A stretch of DNA of 64,000 nt from positions 5,952,001 to 6,016,000 of the forward strand of contig NZ_AP025739.1 of assembly GCF_003574315.2 (NCBI RefSeq). Reading direction: 5' to 3'. The translations under genes were made by a program, and so were the position numbers. The notes beneath the pieces were generated by a model. That model made no database searches. It was not told where the DNA came from and saw only the letters and a program-made list of their open reading frames with translations. Source of the DNA: Capsulimonas corticalis (GTDB lineage Bacteria; Armatimonadota; Armatimonadia; Armatimonadales; Capsulimonadaceae). This document shows, piece after piece, positions 15,832-23,464 of the stretch. Position 1 is the first letter of the stretch; each line of letters starts with the position of its first letter.

Positions 15832-17382
15832 ATGCCCTCCCCCACATATGACGTGATCGTCGTCGGCGCCGGACACAACGGCCTGGTCTGCGCTTGTTAT
15901 TTGCAACGCTTTGGATATCGCGTGCTCGTCGTCGAACGCCGTCCCATTGTCGGCGGCGCCGTCTGCACCGAGGAGATCTGGCCGGGTTACAAGATCGATA
16001 TCGGGTCGTCGGTCCATATCATGATCCATCAGACGCCGATTGTGAAGGACCTGGAGCTGGCGCGCTACGGACTTTCCTATATCGAGATGGATCCCTGGGC
16101 GGCGTTTCCAATGCGCGACGGACGCGCCATCTGTTTCCACCGGGATGTCGATCGAACGTGTGCGAGCATCGCGCAGGTGTCGCGCCGGGACGCCGCCGCG
16201 TACAAAGATTTCATCACGCGCTGGGCTCCGGTCGCGCGCGGCGTCTTTCGGGCGTTTCAGGAGCCGCCGACGATGGCGAACTTCGGCCGTCATGTCATCA
16301 TGGCGAAGTCGCCCGGACGGAACACCAGCGACACCCTGCGTATGATCTTGTCGGGATACGGCCGCCTGCTGCATGAAACCTTCGAAAGCACGGAGATGCG
16401 CGCGGCGCTGGGCTGGCTGGCGGCGCAGTCCGGCCCGCCGCCCACGGAGATCGGCTCCGGCCCCTTCGCCGGCTGGCACGCCGCCCTGCACGAAACGGGA
16501 GCCTGGCGCGCGCGCGGCGGCTCGGGCGCGCTCACAGCCGCAATGCGGCGCGCGTTCGAGGCGCAGGCGGGCGAAGTGCTCACCGACGCTCCCGTCGAAC
16601 AGATTCTCGTCGAGAACGGCCGCGCCGTCGGCGTGGAGGCCGGCGGGCAAACGTATCGCGCGAAGGCCGTCGTCTCCGCCTGCCATCTGATGACGACGAT
16701 GCGGACGCTGCTGGCGCCGGAGCACATCCCCGAAGATCTGAAACGCCGACTGGACGCGCTGAACGTGGGCAACGGTTTTGGCATGACGGTGCGCTGCGCC
16801 GCCTCCGAGCTTCCCGACTACGGCGCCGGACAGCCTCACGACGTCCACCAGGGCATGCAGCTCCTCTGCCCCACCCCTGAATACCTGATGGACGCCTACG
16901 CCGACTACGTTGGCGGCCGCCCCTCCAAGAAACCGCCCGTCCTCGCCATGACCTTCAGCGCGCTGGATCCCACGCTCGCCCCCGCCGGCAAGCACATCGT
17001 CCAGCTCTGGTCGCAGTACTTCCCTTACGACCGCCGCGACGGCCGCTCCTGGGATGATGCGCGCGAGGAAGTCGCGGACAGTATCTGCGAAACCCTCTAC
17101 GACCACGCCCCCAACATGCGCGGCGCCATCGAGAAACGCTTCATCCAAACCCCGCTCGATCTCGAACGCACCCTTGGCCTCCTGCGCGGCAACGTCATGC
17201 ACCTCGAAATGTCCCTGGACCAAATGTTCGCCTTCCGCCCCCTCCCCGAGCTTTCCGAATACCAATCCCACATTCCCGGCCTCTTTCTCACCGGCGCCAG
17301 CACCCACCCTGGCGGCGGCGTCTTCGGCGCCTCCGGCGCCAGCGCCGCGCGCGTAGTGCGAAAGGCGCTCGGGCGGCGATAA
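15832..17382 (+). CDS. Phytoene desaturase-like FAD-dependent oxidoreductase
   Basis: 516 residues. The N-terminal Rossmann motif is DVIVVGAGHNGLVCACYLQR (GxGxxG with the Gly-His-Asn-Gly variant typical of the COG1233 branch). VLVVERRPIVGGAV follows. The C-terminal FAD motif is FLTGASTHPGGGVFGASG. This is the phytoene dehydrogenase/carotenoid isomerase superfamily. The GHNGL variant is common in uncharacterised COG1233 members and in pyridine nucleotide-disulphide oxidoreductase-domain protein 2 homologues, not in true CrtI, and no carotenoid gene is nearby. The substrate is therefore not assigned. The gene is apparently leaderless and followed by a GC-rich palindromic repeat. Very long antisense frames across it are codon-bias shadows. 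Confidence 0.85.
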   Translation: MPSPTYDVIVVGAGHNGLVCACYLQRFGYRVLVVERRPIVGGAVCTEEIWPGYKIDIGSSVHIMIHQTPIVKDLELARYGLSYIEMDPWAAFPMRDGRAICFHRDVDRTCASIAQVSRRDAAAYKDFITRWAPVARGVFRAFQEPPTMANFGRHVIMAKSPGRNTSDTLRMILSGYGRLLHETFESTEMRAALGWLAAQSGPPPTEIGSGPFAGWHAALHETGAWRARGGSGALTAAMRRAFEAQAGEVLTDAPVEQILVENGRAVGVEAGGQTYRAKAVVSACHLMTTMRTLLAPEHIPEDLKRRLDALNVGNGFGMTVRCAASELPDYGAGQPHDVHQGMQLLCPTPEYLMDAYADYVGGRPSKKPPVLAMTFSALDPTLAPAGKHIVQLWSQYFPYDRRDGRSWDDAREEVADSICETLYDHAPNMRGAIEKRFIQTPLDLERTLGLLRGNVMHLEMSLDQMFAFRPLPELSEYQSHIPGLFLTGASTHPGGGVFGASGASAARVVRKALGRR

Positions 17383-17433
17383 GATGCCCCCGGCCCTCAC
17401 GGGAGGCCAACCATATTCTCGGAGACGTGACAG

Positions 17434-17498
17434 GCCCTCACCCGGCCCTTCGGGCCACCCTTTCCCAATTCTGGGAGAGGGGGCCGGGGGGTGAGGGC
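17434..17498. repeat. REP-like GC-rich palindromic repeat
   Basis: A 65-nt imperfect palindrome. The outer arms GCCCTCACCCGGCC and GGCCGGGGGGTGAGGGC pair, and two small inner hairpins (GGCCCTTCGGGCC, and TCCCAATTCTGGGA) sit between them. Similar GCCCTCACCC...GGGTGAGGGC palindromes are scattered in many bacterial genomes as extragenic repeats. It may also stop transcription from the desaturase gene. I did not notice a second full copy in the window. Confidence 0.7.
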
Positions 17499-17604
17499 TC
17501 ACCCTCCAGCCCATCCACGAATTCACCGATAATGAAGACGGCGGCGTCTCGCGGCGCAGCGCCTGCGGCAATGGCCCCTGCCGCCGCTCTTCAGGAGGTA
17601 TTGC

Positions 17605-18813
17605 GTGGCAACGTTTCAATATGACGCCGTGGATCCGTCGGGTCGCACGGTCAAAGGCAAAATCGAGGCGGATAACGAACAGATGGTGCTCGCCCGCCTG
17701 CACGAGCAGCATTTCCATATCCTGTCGGTGACCGAAGCGAAGGCGAGCATGAAGCTTCAGTTCGCTTCGAAAACGCAAAAGGTCAAGCTCCCCGCGCTGG
17801 TCGTCTTCTCCCGCCAGTTCGCCACCATGATCGACGCCGGTATTCCGATCATCAAATGCCTCGACATTCTGGAGAGCCAGGTCAAGGAAGAAGGCCTCAA
17901 AGGCGTCATCAACGCCACCAAGCGCGATGTCAAGGGAGGACTGTCTCTGACCGACGCGCTCGCCAAGCATCCGCATGTTTTTTCCAAACTTTATGTCAAC
18001 ATGATCCGCGCCGCGGAAATTGGCGGTATTTTGGACACGATTTTGGATAGGCTTGCAGGATTTTTGGAAACGGAAATGGAAATAAAGGGCAAAGTGAAGT
18101 CCGCGATGATGTATCCCATCATTGTCCTGTGCTTCGCCGGCCTGATGGTCGTCGCCCTGTTCCTATTTGTCCTGCCGCGCTTTAAAGAGATTTTCACCTC
18201 CATGAACGTGGAGATGCCGCCGACCACGCAGTTTTTGTTCGACGCCAGCGACTGGCTGCAAAAGTTTTGGTGGCTCGTGGCGATGATCATTACGGGATCG
18301 ATAGTCGCGCTGAAAAAGTACGACAAGACCGTCAAAGGACACTTCGTTCTGGACGGCCTCAAGCTCAAGCTGCCGATCTTTGGCGACCTTGTGCTGAAGA
18401 TGAGCATTTCGCGCTTTGCCCGAACCTTTGGAACGCTGATCGCTTCGGGTGTCCCGATGATGCGGTCTCTGGAGATCATCGGCGAGACATCCGGCAACGC
18501 GGTGCTGGCGCAGGCGATCAACAACGCGCGCGTTTCCATTCGGGAAGGCGCCAAGATCAGTCATCCGCTGGCGGCCTCCGGGCTGTTTCCGTCGATGGTC
18601 ACGCATATGATCGATGTCGGTGAAGAAACCGGACGCCTCGCGGAGATGCTGACAAAAGTCGCCGACTTTTATGACAACGAAGTGGACGCGATGGTCAAGG
18701 GATTGACATCCATGATCGAACCGCTGCTGATCGTCTTCATGGGCGTCGTTGTCGGATTCATCGCCATCTCCGTAATGGCTCCGATCTTCAAGTTGGTGAC
18801 GTCCATACATTAA
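17605..18813 (+). CDS. pilC: Type IV pilus inner-membrane platform protein PilC (GspF family)
   Basis: 402 residues with a GTG start after a perfect AGGAGGT site. The N terminus (FQYDAVDPSGRTVKGKIEAD) and two GspF repeats (FSRQFATMIDAGIPI at ~70 and FARTFGTLIASGVPM at ~270) define the family. Three membrane segments are visible (about 170-190, 220-235 and 370-395). PilC is the rotor-like platform between PilB/PilT and the pilin pool. Unusually it is about 8 kb from pilT, separated by unrelated genes. The next gene is a sigma factor fused to a GGDEF domain, 67 nt downstream. Confidence 0.95.
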   Translation: MATFQYDAVDPSGRTVKGKIEADNEQMVLARLHEQHFHILSVTEAKASMKLQFASKTQKVKLPALVVFSRQFATMIDAGIPIIKCLDILESQVKEEGLKGVINATKRDVKGGLSLTDALAKHPHVFSKLYVNMIRAAEIGGILDTILDRLAGFLETEMEIKGKVKSAMMYPIIVLCFAGLMVVALFLFVLPRFKEIFTSMNVEMPPTTQFLFDASDWLQKFWWLVAMIITGSIVALKKYDKTVKGHFVLDGLKLKLPIFGDLVLKMSISRFARTFGTLIASGVPMMRSLEIIGETSGNAVLAQAINNARVSIREGAKISHPLAASGLFPSMVTHMIDVGEETGRLAEMLTKVADFYDNEVDAMVKGLTSMIEPLLIVFMGVVVGFIAISVMAPIFKLVTSIH

Positions 18814-18824
18814 TCGAGCAAGGT

Positions 18825-18855
18825 GTTTCCTTCGCCCGGACCGTTGGTATATATT
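18825..18855 (+). promoter_or_regulatory. Candidate promoter(s) of the sigma-GGDEF gene
   Basis: GTTTCC (18825-18830), 14 nt, TGGTAT (18845-18850) resembles a SigB-type promoter with the same spacing as the element at 15098. Overlapping it, TGG plus TATATA/TATATT (18848-18855) could be a sigma70 extended -10. The first reading would mean autoregulation. Both are predictions. Confidence 0.35.
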
Positions 18856-18880
18856 ACGTGTGGCGGAGGATAGGGGGGAT

Positions 18881-20200
18881 ATGGGAGCAGACACAGCAGC
18901 GAGTCCTTCGAAATGGGACGGGCAGGAACGCCGCAGCCCGAGCCGCTTGGATGACGAGTCGCGAGCGCGCCGACTTTTGATCAAGTATAAAGCCGGCGGT
19001 CCCGATGCGGCGGCCGCGCGCGAAGCGCTCGTGCTCCAATTCCGGCCTCTGGTTCAAAAGCAGGCGCGTCAGTTCATGAGCGCCGCCGTGCCGCTGGAGG
19101 ATCTCATTCAGGAAGGCTTTCTCGGCCTGATGCATGGGATCGACCAGTACGATCAAACGCGTGGCGTCAAGCTGATTACCTACGCCACGCACCATATCGA
19201 TGGGCACCTGCGTCACTTCCTTCGCGACCGCGTCCAGATCATCAAGGAGCCGGCGTGGCTTCAGGAGCTGGCGCAAAAGGTCCGCCGCGAAATTGAAACC
19301 CTCACCCAATCTCTTGGCCGAGAGCCAACCGACCAGGAAACGGCGCAGTCGCTGGGGCTGGCCGAGTCGGAAATCGTTCGAATCAAGTCCACGCGATCCA
19401 TCTTCGCCGTGACGTCGCTGGACGAGGCGCAGGAGACCGGCGGCCCCGCCGCCCATGTCGCCGAAAACAACCTTCGCGCCACCACCGCCGAGCTCCCCAT
19501 CGAAGACCGCGTTGTTCTGGAGAATGCGCTCGTCCGTCTCAAGGAGATCGAACAAAAGGTCCTTTACAGCTTCTACTACGAAGACCGCAGCCAGACGGAT
19601 ATCGCGCGCGCTCTCGGCGTCTCGAACAACTATATCTCGCACATTCTGAAAAATTCGGCGCGCAAACTACAGCAGATGTTCCGCAGCGACGCTGTCCGCG
19701 AAGCCGCGCTGCAGCATGAAGGGCGACGCCGACGGATCGCCAGCCTTGGCCCCATGGCGGCGGCCGACTACGAGGAAGCGCCCGCGACCGTTGTCGACGC
19801 CGTCACCGGACTGTATACGCAGAGCTATTTTGACGCGCGTTTGGAAGAGGAAGTATCTCGCGCCAAGCGGCACGATCTGGAGCTGTCGGTGGTAAGGGTC
19901 CTGGTGGGGAACGATCTGCCGGAGGCGACCTACTTCGCGCAGGTCGCGCAGACCGTGAACGAGTGCATGCGCCGCTCGGACTTGGTGGCGCGGATCGGGG
20001 ATCATGAAATCGGCGCGATGCTGCCGCACACCGGCGCCACGCGTGAGATCGTTCTGCGGCGTTTGATCACGCAGCTTACGGCGCTGCGCGACGCGCTGCC
20101 GCACGAGTTTACCATCACGCTGGGCGCGGCTTCATTTCCAGAGTATGCGCACAAAAGCGATCTGATGGAGGCGGCGGCTCCGGTGCATGGGCTGGGATAG
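18881..20200 (+). CDS. SigB/SigF-like sigma factor fused to a degenerate GGDEF domain with intact RxxD I-site
   Basis: 439 residues from the ATG at 18881 (GGAGGA upstream; an in-frame GTG at 18860 would add 7). Region 2 spans about 39-114 (LEDLIQEGFLGLMHGIDQYD, then TYATHHIDGHLRHFLRD). Region 3 follows with LGREPTDQETAQSLGL. Region 4 spans about 208-265 with helix-turn-helix SQTDIARALGVSNNYISHIL. After a ~35-residue basic linker, DAVTGLYTQSYFDARLEEEV begins a GGDEF domain (about 303-433). The Mg-binding DxD-FK-ND segment is missing or shortened and the GGDEF signature is GDHEI, so cyclase activity is unlikely. RRSD at about 364-367, five residues before that signature, matches the RxxD c-di-GMP I-site. 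I infer a sigma factor that senses c-di-GMP directly. It follows pilC by 67 nt and ends convergent with a small gene. Confidence 0.85.
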   Translation: MGADTAASPSKWDGQERRSPSRLDDESRARRLLIKYKAGGPDAAAAREALVLQFRPLVQKQARQFMSAAVPLEDLIQEGFLGLMHGIDQYDQTRGVKLITYATHHIDGHLRHFLRDRVQIIKEPAWLQELAQKVRREIETLTQSLGREPTDQETAQSLGLAESEIVRIKSTRSIFAVTSLDEAQETGGPAAHVAENNLRATTAELPIEDRVVLENALVRLKEIEQKVLYSFYYEDRSQTDIARALGVSNNYISHILKNSARKLQQMFRSDAVREAALQHEGRRRRIASLGPMAAADYEEAPATVVDAVTGLYTQSYFDARLEEEVSRAKRHDLELSVVRVLVGNDLPEATYFAQVAQTVNECMRRSDLVARIGDHEIGAMLPHTGATREIVLRRLITQLTALRDALPHEFTITLGAASFPEYAHKSDLMEAAAPVHGLG

Positions 20201-20235
20201 CTCCCCAGCGTCGCCTCGTCGCCGATCCCTATCCA

Positions 20236-20487
20236 TTAGTCGCCGATGCCCATCAATCGCCGGAGGGCCGCCAGATCGTACGGGTCGCCGTCGGCGATGG
20301 CGCTCTGTATGTTCTGCTCTTCAGCCTCGACGATTCCACGAGCGAGATTTTGCTTGAGGAGAAACGCGATGGTCTCCACCAGCCTCGCGTTGGCCTGCGA
20401 TAAGCTCTGGATGGACCGCATCAGGTCCTCCCATTGCGCGCGGGTCAGCATCACGGTCTCGTCTGTCAGTTCCTCGTCGTCTTCCAT
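20236..20487 (-). CDS. Small acidic hypothetical protein, probably leaderless
   Basis: 83 residues from the ATG at 20487 (an in-frame ATG at 20514 would add nine). The protein is acidic at the N terminus (MEDDEELTDETVML), then amphipathic helical (RAQWEDLMRSIQSLSQANAR, then LVETIAFLLKQNLARGIVE). The C terminus contains a short DPYDLAALRRLMGIG helix. No family is recognised. The heptad-like hydrophobic spacing suggests a coiled coil or a small helical hairpin. The start choice rests on TATAAT at 20499-20494, six nt upstream, which would put +1 at this ATG and exclude the longer form. It is convergent with the sigma-GGDEF gene; whether it acts with it (for example as an anti-sigma partner) is untested. 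Confidence 0.6.
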   Translation of the reverse strand: MEDDEELTDETVMLTRAQWEDLMRSIQSLSQANARLVETIAFLLKQNLARGIVEAEEQNIQSAIADGDPYDLAALRRLMGIGD

Positions 20488-20493
20488 GTCCGG

Positions 20494-20499
20494 ATTATA
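20494..20499 (-). promoter_or_regulatory. -10 element of a leaderless promoter
   Basis: TATAAT on the minus strand, six nt above the ATG at 20487. It lies inside the longer in-frame ORF, so it argues for the shorter start. Confidence 0.5.
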
Positions 20500-20558
20500 C
20501 CCAGATATATTCATGATAATACTCGCAGTTCTACCAGAAACTGGCTAGGTCATGGTCA

Positions 20559-21275
20559 TTACAAATTTACGCCGTTGACATTGAGGTGGAATTTGCATCC
20601 CAAAAAGTCCGCGGCGCGATGGCATAATACCATACGGAGCACGAAAATCTCAAAGTACTCGGTCACCGAAGCGTGCTGCGTATCGATCGTCAGCTCCAAA
20701 ATGATGGCTTTCGCGGCGGCGTCCACGCGCAGATACGATTTCTGAACCGCATAGTTCACCCGGTCATGGATGTCGAACTTGATCGGATCGCTCACCTGGA
20801 CGCGGGAAAAGTGGACGTCGGACTTGTCGGCAATGATGACCGCCGCCGAGACCGCCGAAATCGGGACGCCGTTGGGCTCCTCATGATTGCCGATCGCGCC
20901 GATCACCGTCGCGATCTCCCCCGCCGACATCCCCATTTGCGTCAGGATCGTATAGGCGATCAGCGCGCCGGCTTCCACATGCCCAATACGATTGACGACG
21001 CAGCCCATATCGTGCAGATATCCCGCGATGGCCGCGAGCTCGGCGTCGCGCTCGTCCCGCTGCAAGTTCGTCAGGATGCTGCGCGCGATGGTGGAGACGA
21101 TGCCGGCGTGCCGGTGCCCGTGCTCTGTGTAGCCGATCGCCTGCATCTGTTCGTTGGCGCGCGTGATGTAAGTTCGTACGCGGCTGTCGTGGCGCACATC
21201 CTTGAGCGTAATCAAGTCGGTCTTTTCCACCTTCTCGATCTTCTCCACTTTTTCGATCTTCTCTTCGGATTCCAT
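20559..21275 (-). CDS. HD-domain phosphohydrolase-like protein
   Basis: 238 residues. The N terminus is a charged KIEKVE repeat (EEKIEKVEKIEKVEKTD). An HD domain follows with HGHRHAGIVS (first His), AAIAGYLHDMG (HD pair), RIGHVEAGALIAY and IGNHEEPNG. This matches HD/HDIG metal-dependent phosphohydrolases. A phosphodiesterase or nucleotidase role is likely, but the GYP residues of HD-GYP c-di-GMP phosphodiesterases are not seen. The C-terminal ~80 residues (DKSDVHFSRVQ, ILELTIDTQ) form a separate beta-rich part found in uncharacterised HD proteins. The start overlaps the stop of the upstream phosphodiester glycosidase gene (TAATG), so the two are translationally coupled. Confidence 0.8.
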   Translation of the reverse strand: MESEEKIEKVEKIEKVEKTDLITLKDVRHDSRVRTYITRANEQMQAIGYTEHGHRHAGIVSTIARSILTNLQRDERDAELAAIAGYLHDMGCVVNRIGHVEAGALIAYTILTQMGMSAGEIATVIGAIGNHEEPNGVPISAVSAAVIIADKSDVHFSRVQVSDPIKFDIHDRVNYAVQKSYLRVDAAAKAIILELTIDTQHASVTEYFEIFVLRMVLCHRAADFLGCKFHLNVNGVNL

Positions 21276-23176
21276 TACTTTGGCCGTCCTATCGTTACTG
21301 ACGCAAGCGTTCCGGACGTCACCGTCACCAGCCCGCCGGCTGCATTGTCCCAAGTGATACGGAACGTCACGCCGCCGTCGGCGTCCGTCACCCCATCGAT
21401 GTGATCGGCCTTCCCGCCGGTCACGCTCACATGGACCGGCATTCCCTGCCCCGGCTTCAGCGCCGCATTCGCGATCTGCACCGAAAGTACGCTCTGCTGG
21501 GCTCCGGCCACCGGAGCACGCGCGATCTTTGTCCGAAGGGCGAAGAGATCCGCCGCGCTGACCAGCGGCGCGGCGGGCGCGCTCACCGTGATCGTCGTCG
21601 TGACAAGCTGCCCTTTGTAAAGCGCCGTGATCTTTGTGTCTCCCGGAGCGAGGGCAAGGAAGGAGCCGCTCTGGTTCACGAAACCGCAGCCGCCGGAACT
21701 CGGCCCCTGCCATACGACATCGCCGGAATCCCCTCGGATCGTCCTGGCGCCGTCGACGAGCGTGAGCGTGGTGGCGGCGCCGACGGTCAGCGTGTCGGAA
21801 GCGGCGACGATCTGCGGTCCGCGCACGAAGGCCGCGGGCGGCATTCCCACCACGTTTGCGGGATCCACTTGCATGACGGGAAGAACCGAATCTTCCGGCG
21901 CTGTTTCCACGTAAGGGGCGTCGCTGTCGATCAGAAGCATATCGGCGACGGGGCGCTCGTACCCCGTTCCGCCGGGACTGCTGATAGTTATACCCCCAAC
22001 CGCCATCGTCGTCGACCCGCCGCCGTCCAGATTGATCGCTTCGGAGGCGCCGTACCGCTTCAAAATGCCGGCGAGAGCGACGAGCGACACGCCTTTGGAG
22101 ATCGTCTGCCGCCCGTCCACCGTCACGATATACAGGCGGCTGCCGTCGCTACTGGTCCCGACAGCCGTCCTCGGGTGCGGCCCGTCTGTCAATGTGGCGT
22201 CGAACCCTTCGGCGACGCCGTCAACGCTCACCTGGCCATTGACGAGCAGGCGCGGCCCGCCGCCGATCGCATGCGACATCCGGCTCCAAAGAAACGCCTT
22301 GCGGTCGATCCCAACGCCGGCGCGCGAAGGCAGATCCCCCACGCGCGGGAGGTTCGCCACCTGGACGGAGCTCGCCACATTACTCGGATCCCCTACCCCT
22401 AGCACGAAACCAACATTGTCGCCGGCGTGAATATGCTGAGCGAGGAAATCCGCGCCGACGCCCGGACCGCCGGCAATCACCAGACCATCCGGCGGGATCG
22501 GCGTGATCCCATCGCTGAGCGCTTTGACGACCGTGACCTTGCCCTGGATCATCTTGTTGGCCCGCAAGGGCAGGTTGACGCCCGTCAGCACGAGGTCCGT
22601 ACCGCCCGGCTTGTTGGCCGTCGCATCGCCATATGTACTGCTGTAGACAACGACTTCGCTCTTCCCCGCCAGCCGGTTGATCCCGCGAACCGCGATGCGC
22701 TGCCCATCAGCCGCCTGAAGATCGCCCAAAAAGCCAAGGATATCGAACAGCGCCCGCTTGCCGTCGTCGGTGAACCCCAGCACCGCGCGCGGCCCGCCCT
22801 TCCCATAGCCGGTCCAGGGTTCGGACAGCAGCTCGCCGTTGCGAATGCCCAGTCCGAGCGGATCGCCCGTATAGTCGAAATAATCGCCGTTCACCGCCAC
22901 CAGCGCTTTGTGCCGCCGGGCGAGGCGCGCCACATCTTCCCGTCCCTTCGTCGCATCCGAGCCGAAGATCTTATCCTGGCCGATCGCGACCTCGGGATGC
23001 ACGCCCGCCGTCTTCAGATCGACGGTCACAACGTTGATAATCAATGGCGTCGTCGTGTCGATCTCTTGTGTCAGCGTCACTCCGGGCGCAAGGCGCTTCG
23101 TCACAGTGCTCGCCTGGCAGAGAGACGAGGCGAACGAAAGCAATATTACGAAGCTAAGGGGGGAAGTTCTGTTCAT
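21275..23176 (-). CDS. Secreted phosphodiester glycosidase family protein (NAGPA domain)
   Basis: 633 residues from the ATG at 23176; the longer frame to 23314 runs through the promoter. A signal peptide (MNRTSPLSFVILLSFASS, cleavage near QAS) is followed by an N-terminal domain. The NAGPA/phosphodiester glycosidase domain comes next, with VAVNGDYFDYTGDPLGL, GGGPRLLVNGQ, RTAVGTSSDGSRLYIVTVDG and the hallmark EAINLDGGGSTTMAVGG. The C terminus has Ig/invasin-like beta domains (IVAASDTLTVGAATTLTL, then VHVSVTGGKADHI). NAGPA proteins cleave GlcNAc-1-phosphodiesters; bacterial forms act on cell-surface polymers. It is co-transcribed with the HD gene. The promoter is at 23211-23216. Confidence 0.85.
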   Translation of the reverse strand: MNRTSPLSFVILLSFASSLCQASTVTKRLAPGVTLTQEIDTTTPLIINVVTVDLKTAGVHPEVAIGQDKIFGSDATKGREDVARLARRHKALVAVNGDYFDYTGDPLGLGIRNGELLSEPWTGYGKGGPRAVLGFTDDGKRALFDILGFLGDLQAADGQRIAVRGINRLAGKSEVVVYSSTYGDATANKPGGTDLVLTGVNLPLRANKMIQGKVTVVKALSDGITPIPPDGLVIAGGPGVGADFLAQHIHAGDNVGFVLGVGDPSNVASSVQVANLPRVGDLPSRAGVGIDRKAFLWSRMSHAIGGGPRLLVNGQVSVDGVAEGFDATLTDGPHPRTAVGTSSDGSRLYIVTVDGRQTISKGVSLVALAGILKRYGASEAINLDGGGSTTMAVGGITISSPGGTGYERPVADMLLIDSDAPYVETAPEDSVLPVMQVDPANVVGMPPAAFVRGPQIVAASDTLTVGAATTLTLVDGARTIRGDSGDVVWQGPSSGGCGFVNQSGSFLALAPGDTKITALYKGQLVTTTITVSAPAAPLVSAADLFALRTKIARAPVAGAQQSVLSVQIANAALKPGQGMPVHVSVTGGKADHIDGVTDADGGVTFRITWDNAAGGLVTVTSGTLASVTIGRPK

Positions 23177-23210
23177 CGTGTGGTCTGATGGCGCGTGACT
23201 TGATGGGAAT

Positions 23211-23216
23211 ATTATA
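23211..23216 (-). promoter_or_regulatory. -10 element for the phosphodiester glycosidase/HD unit
   Basis: TATAAT on the minus strand, 34 nt above the ATG at 23176. No clear -35 was seen. Confidence 0.5.
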
Positions 23217-23464
23217 CCGGCGCGCGAACAGCGTGTCAAACGAGGAACAGGAGAGCGGCCGGCGATCAATACGCTTCCGATTCCTCTGAAGCGCAGATGG
23301 CGCATGTTTCGCACAGCCGCCGATTCCGCACACGGCTACCGCCATTCGTATGCCGGATAGGCCATCCGCCTGACTCGTTTCACGTCGGCTATTTTCTCCT
23401 TTTTGTTTTCGTTGTTTTTTATGTTGAATTTACGCTCTTCCTCCAAAGCTAACATAATCATCGA

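Noticed and set aside
15832-17382. True phytoene desaturase CrtI of a carotenoid pathway
   Set aside because: The GHNGL Rossmann variant and lack of crtB or other carotenoid genes nearby fit an uncharacterised COG1233 oxidoreductase better.
15673-17976. 767-codon minus-strand ORF over the desaturase and pilC start
   Set aside because: Covers a palindromic repeat and two known genes; no motif; a codon-bias artefact.
20559-21275. HD-GYP c-di-GMP phosphodiesterase
   Set aside because: The HD pair is present but no GYP element follows at the required spacing.
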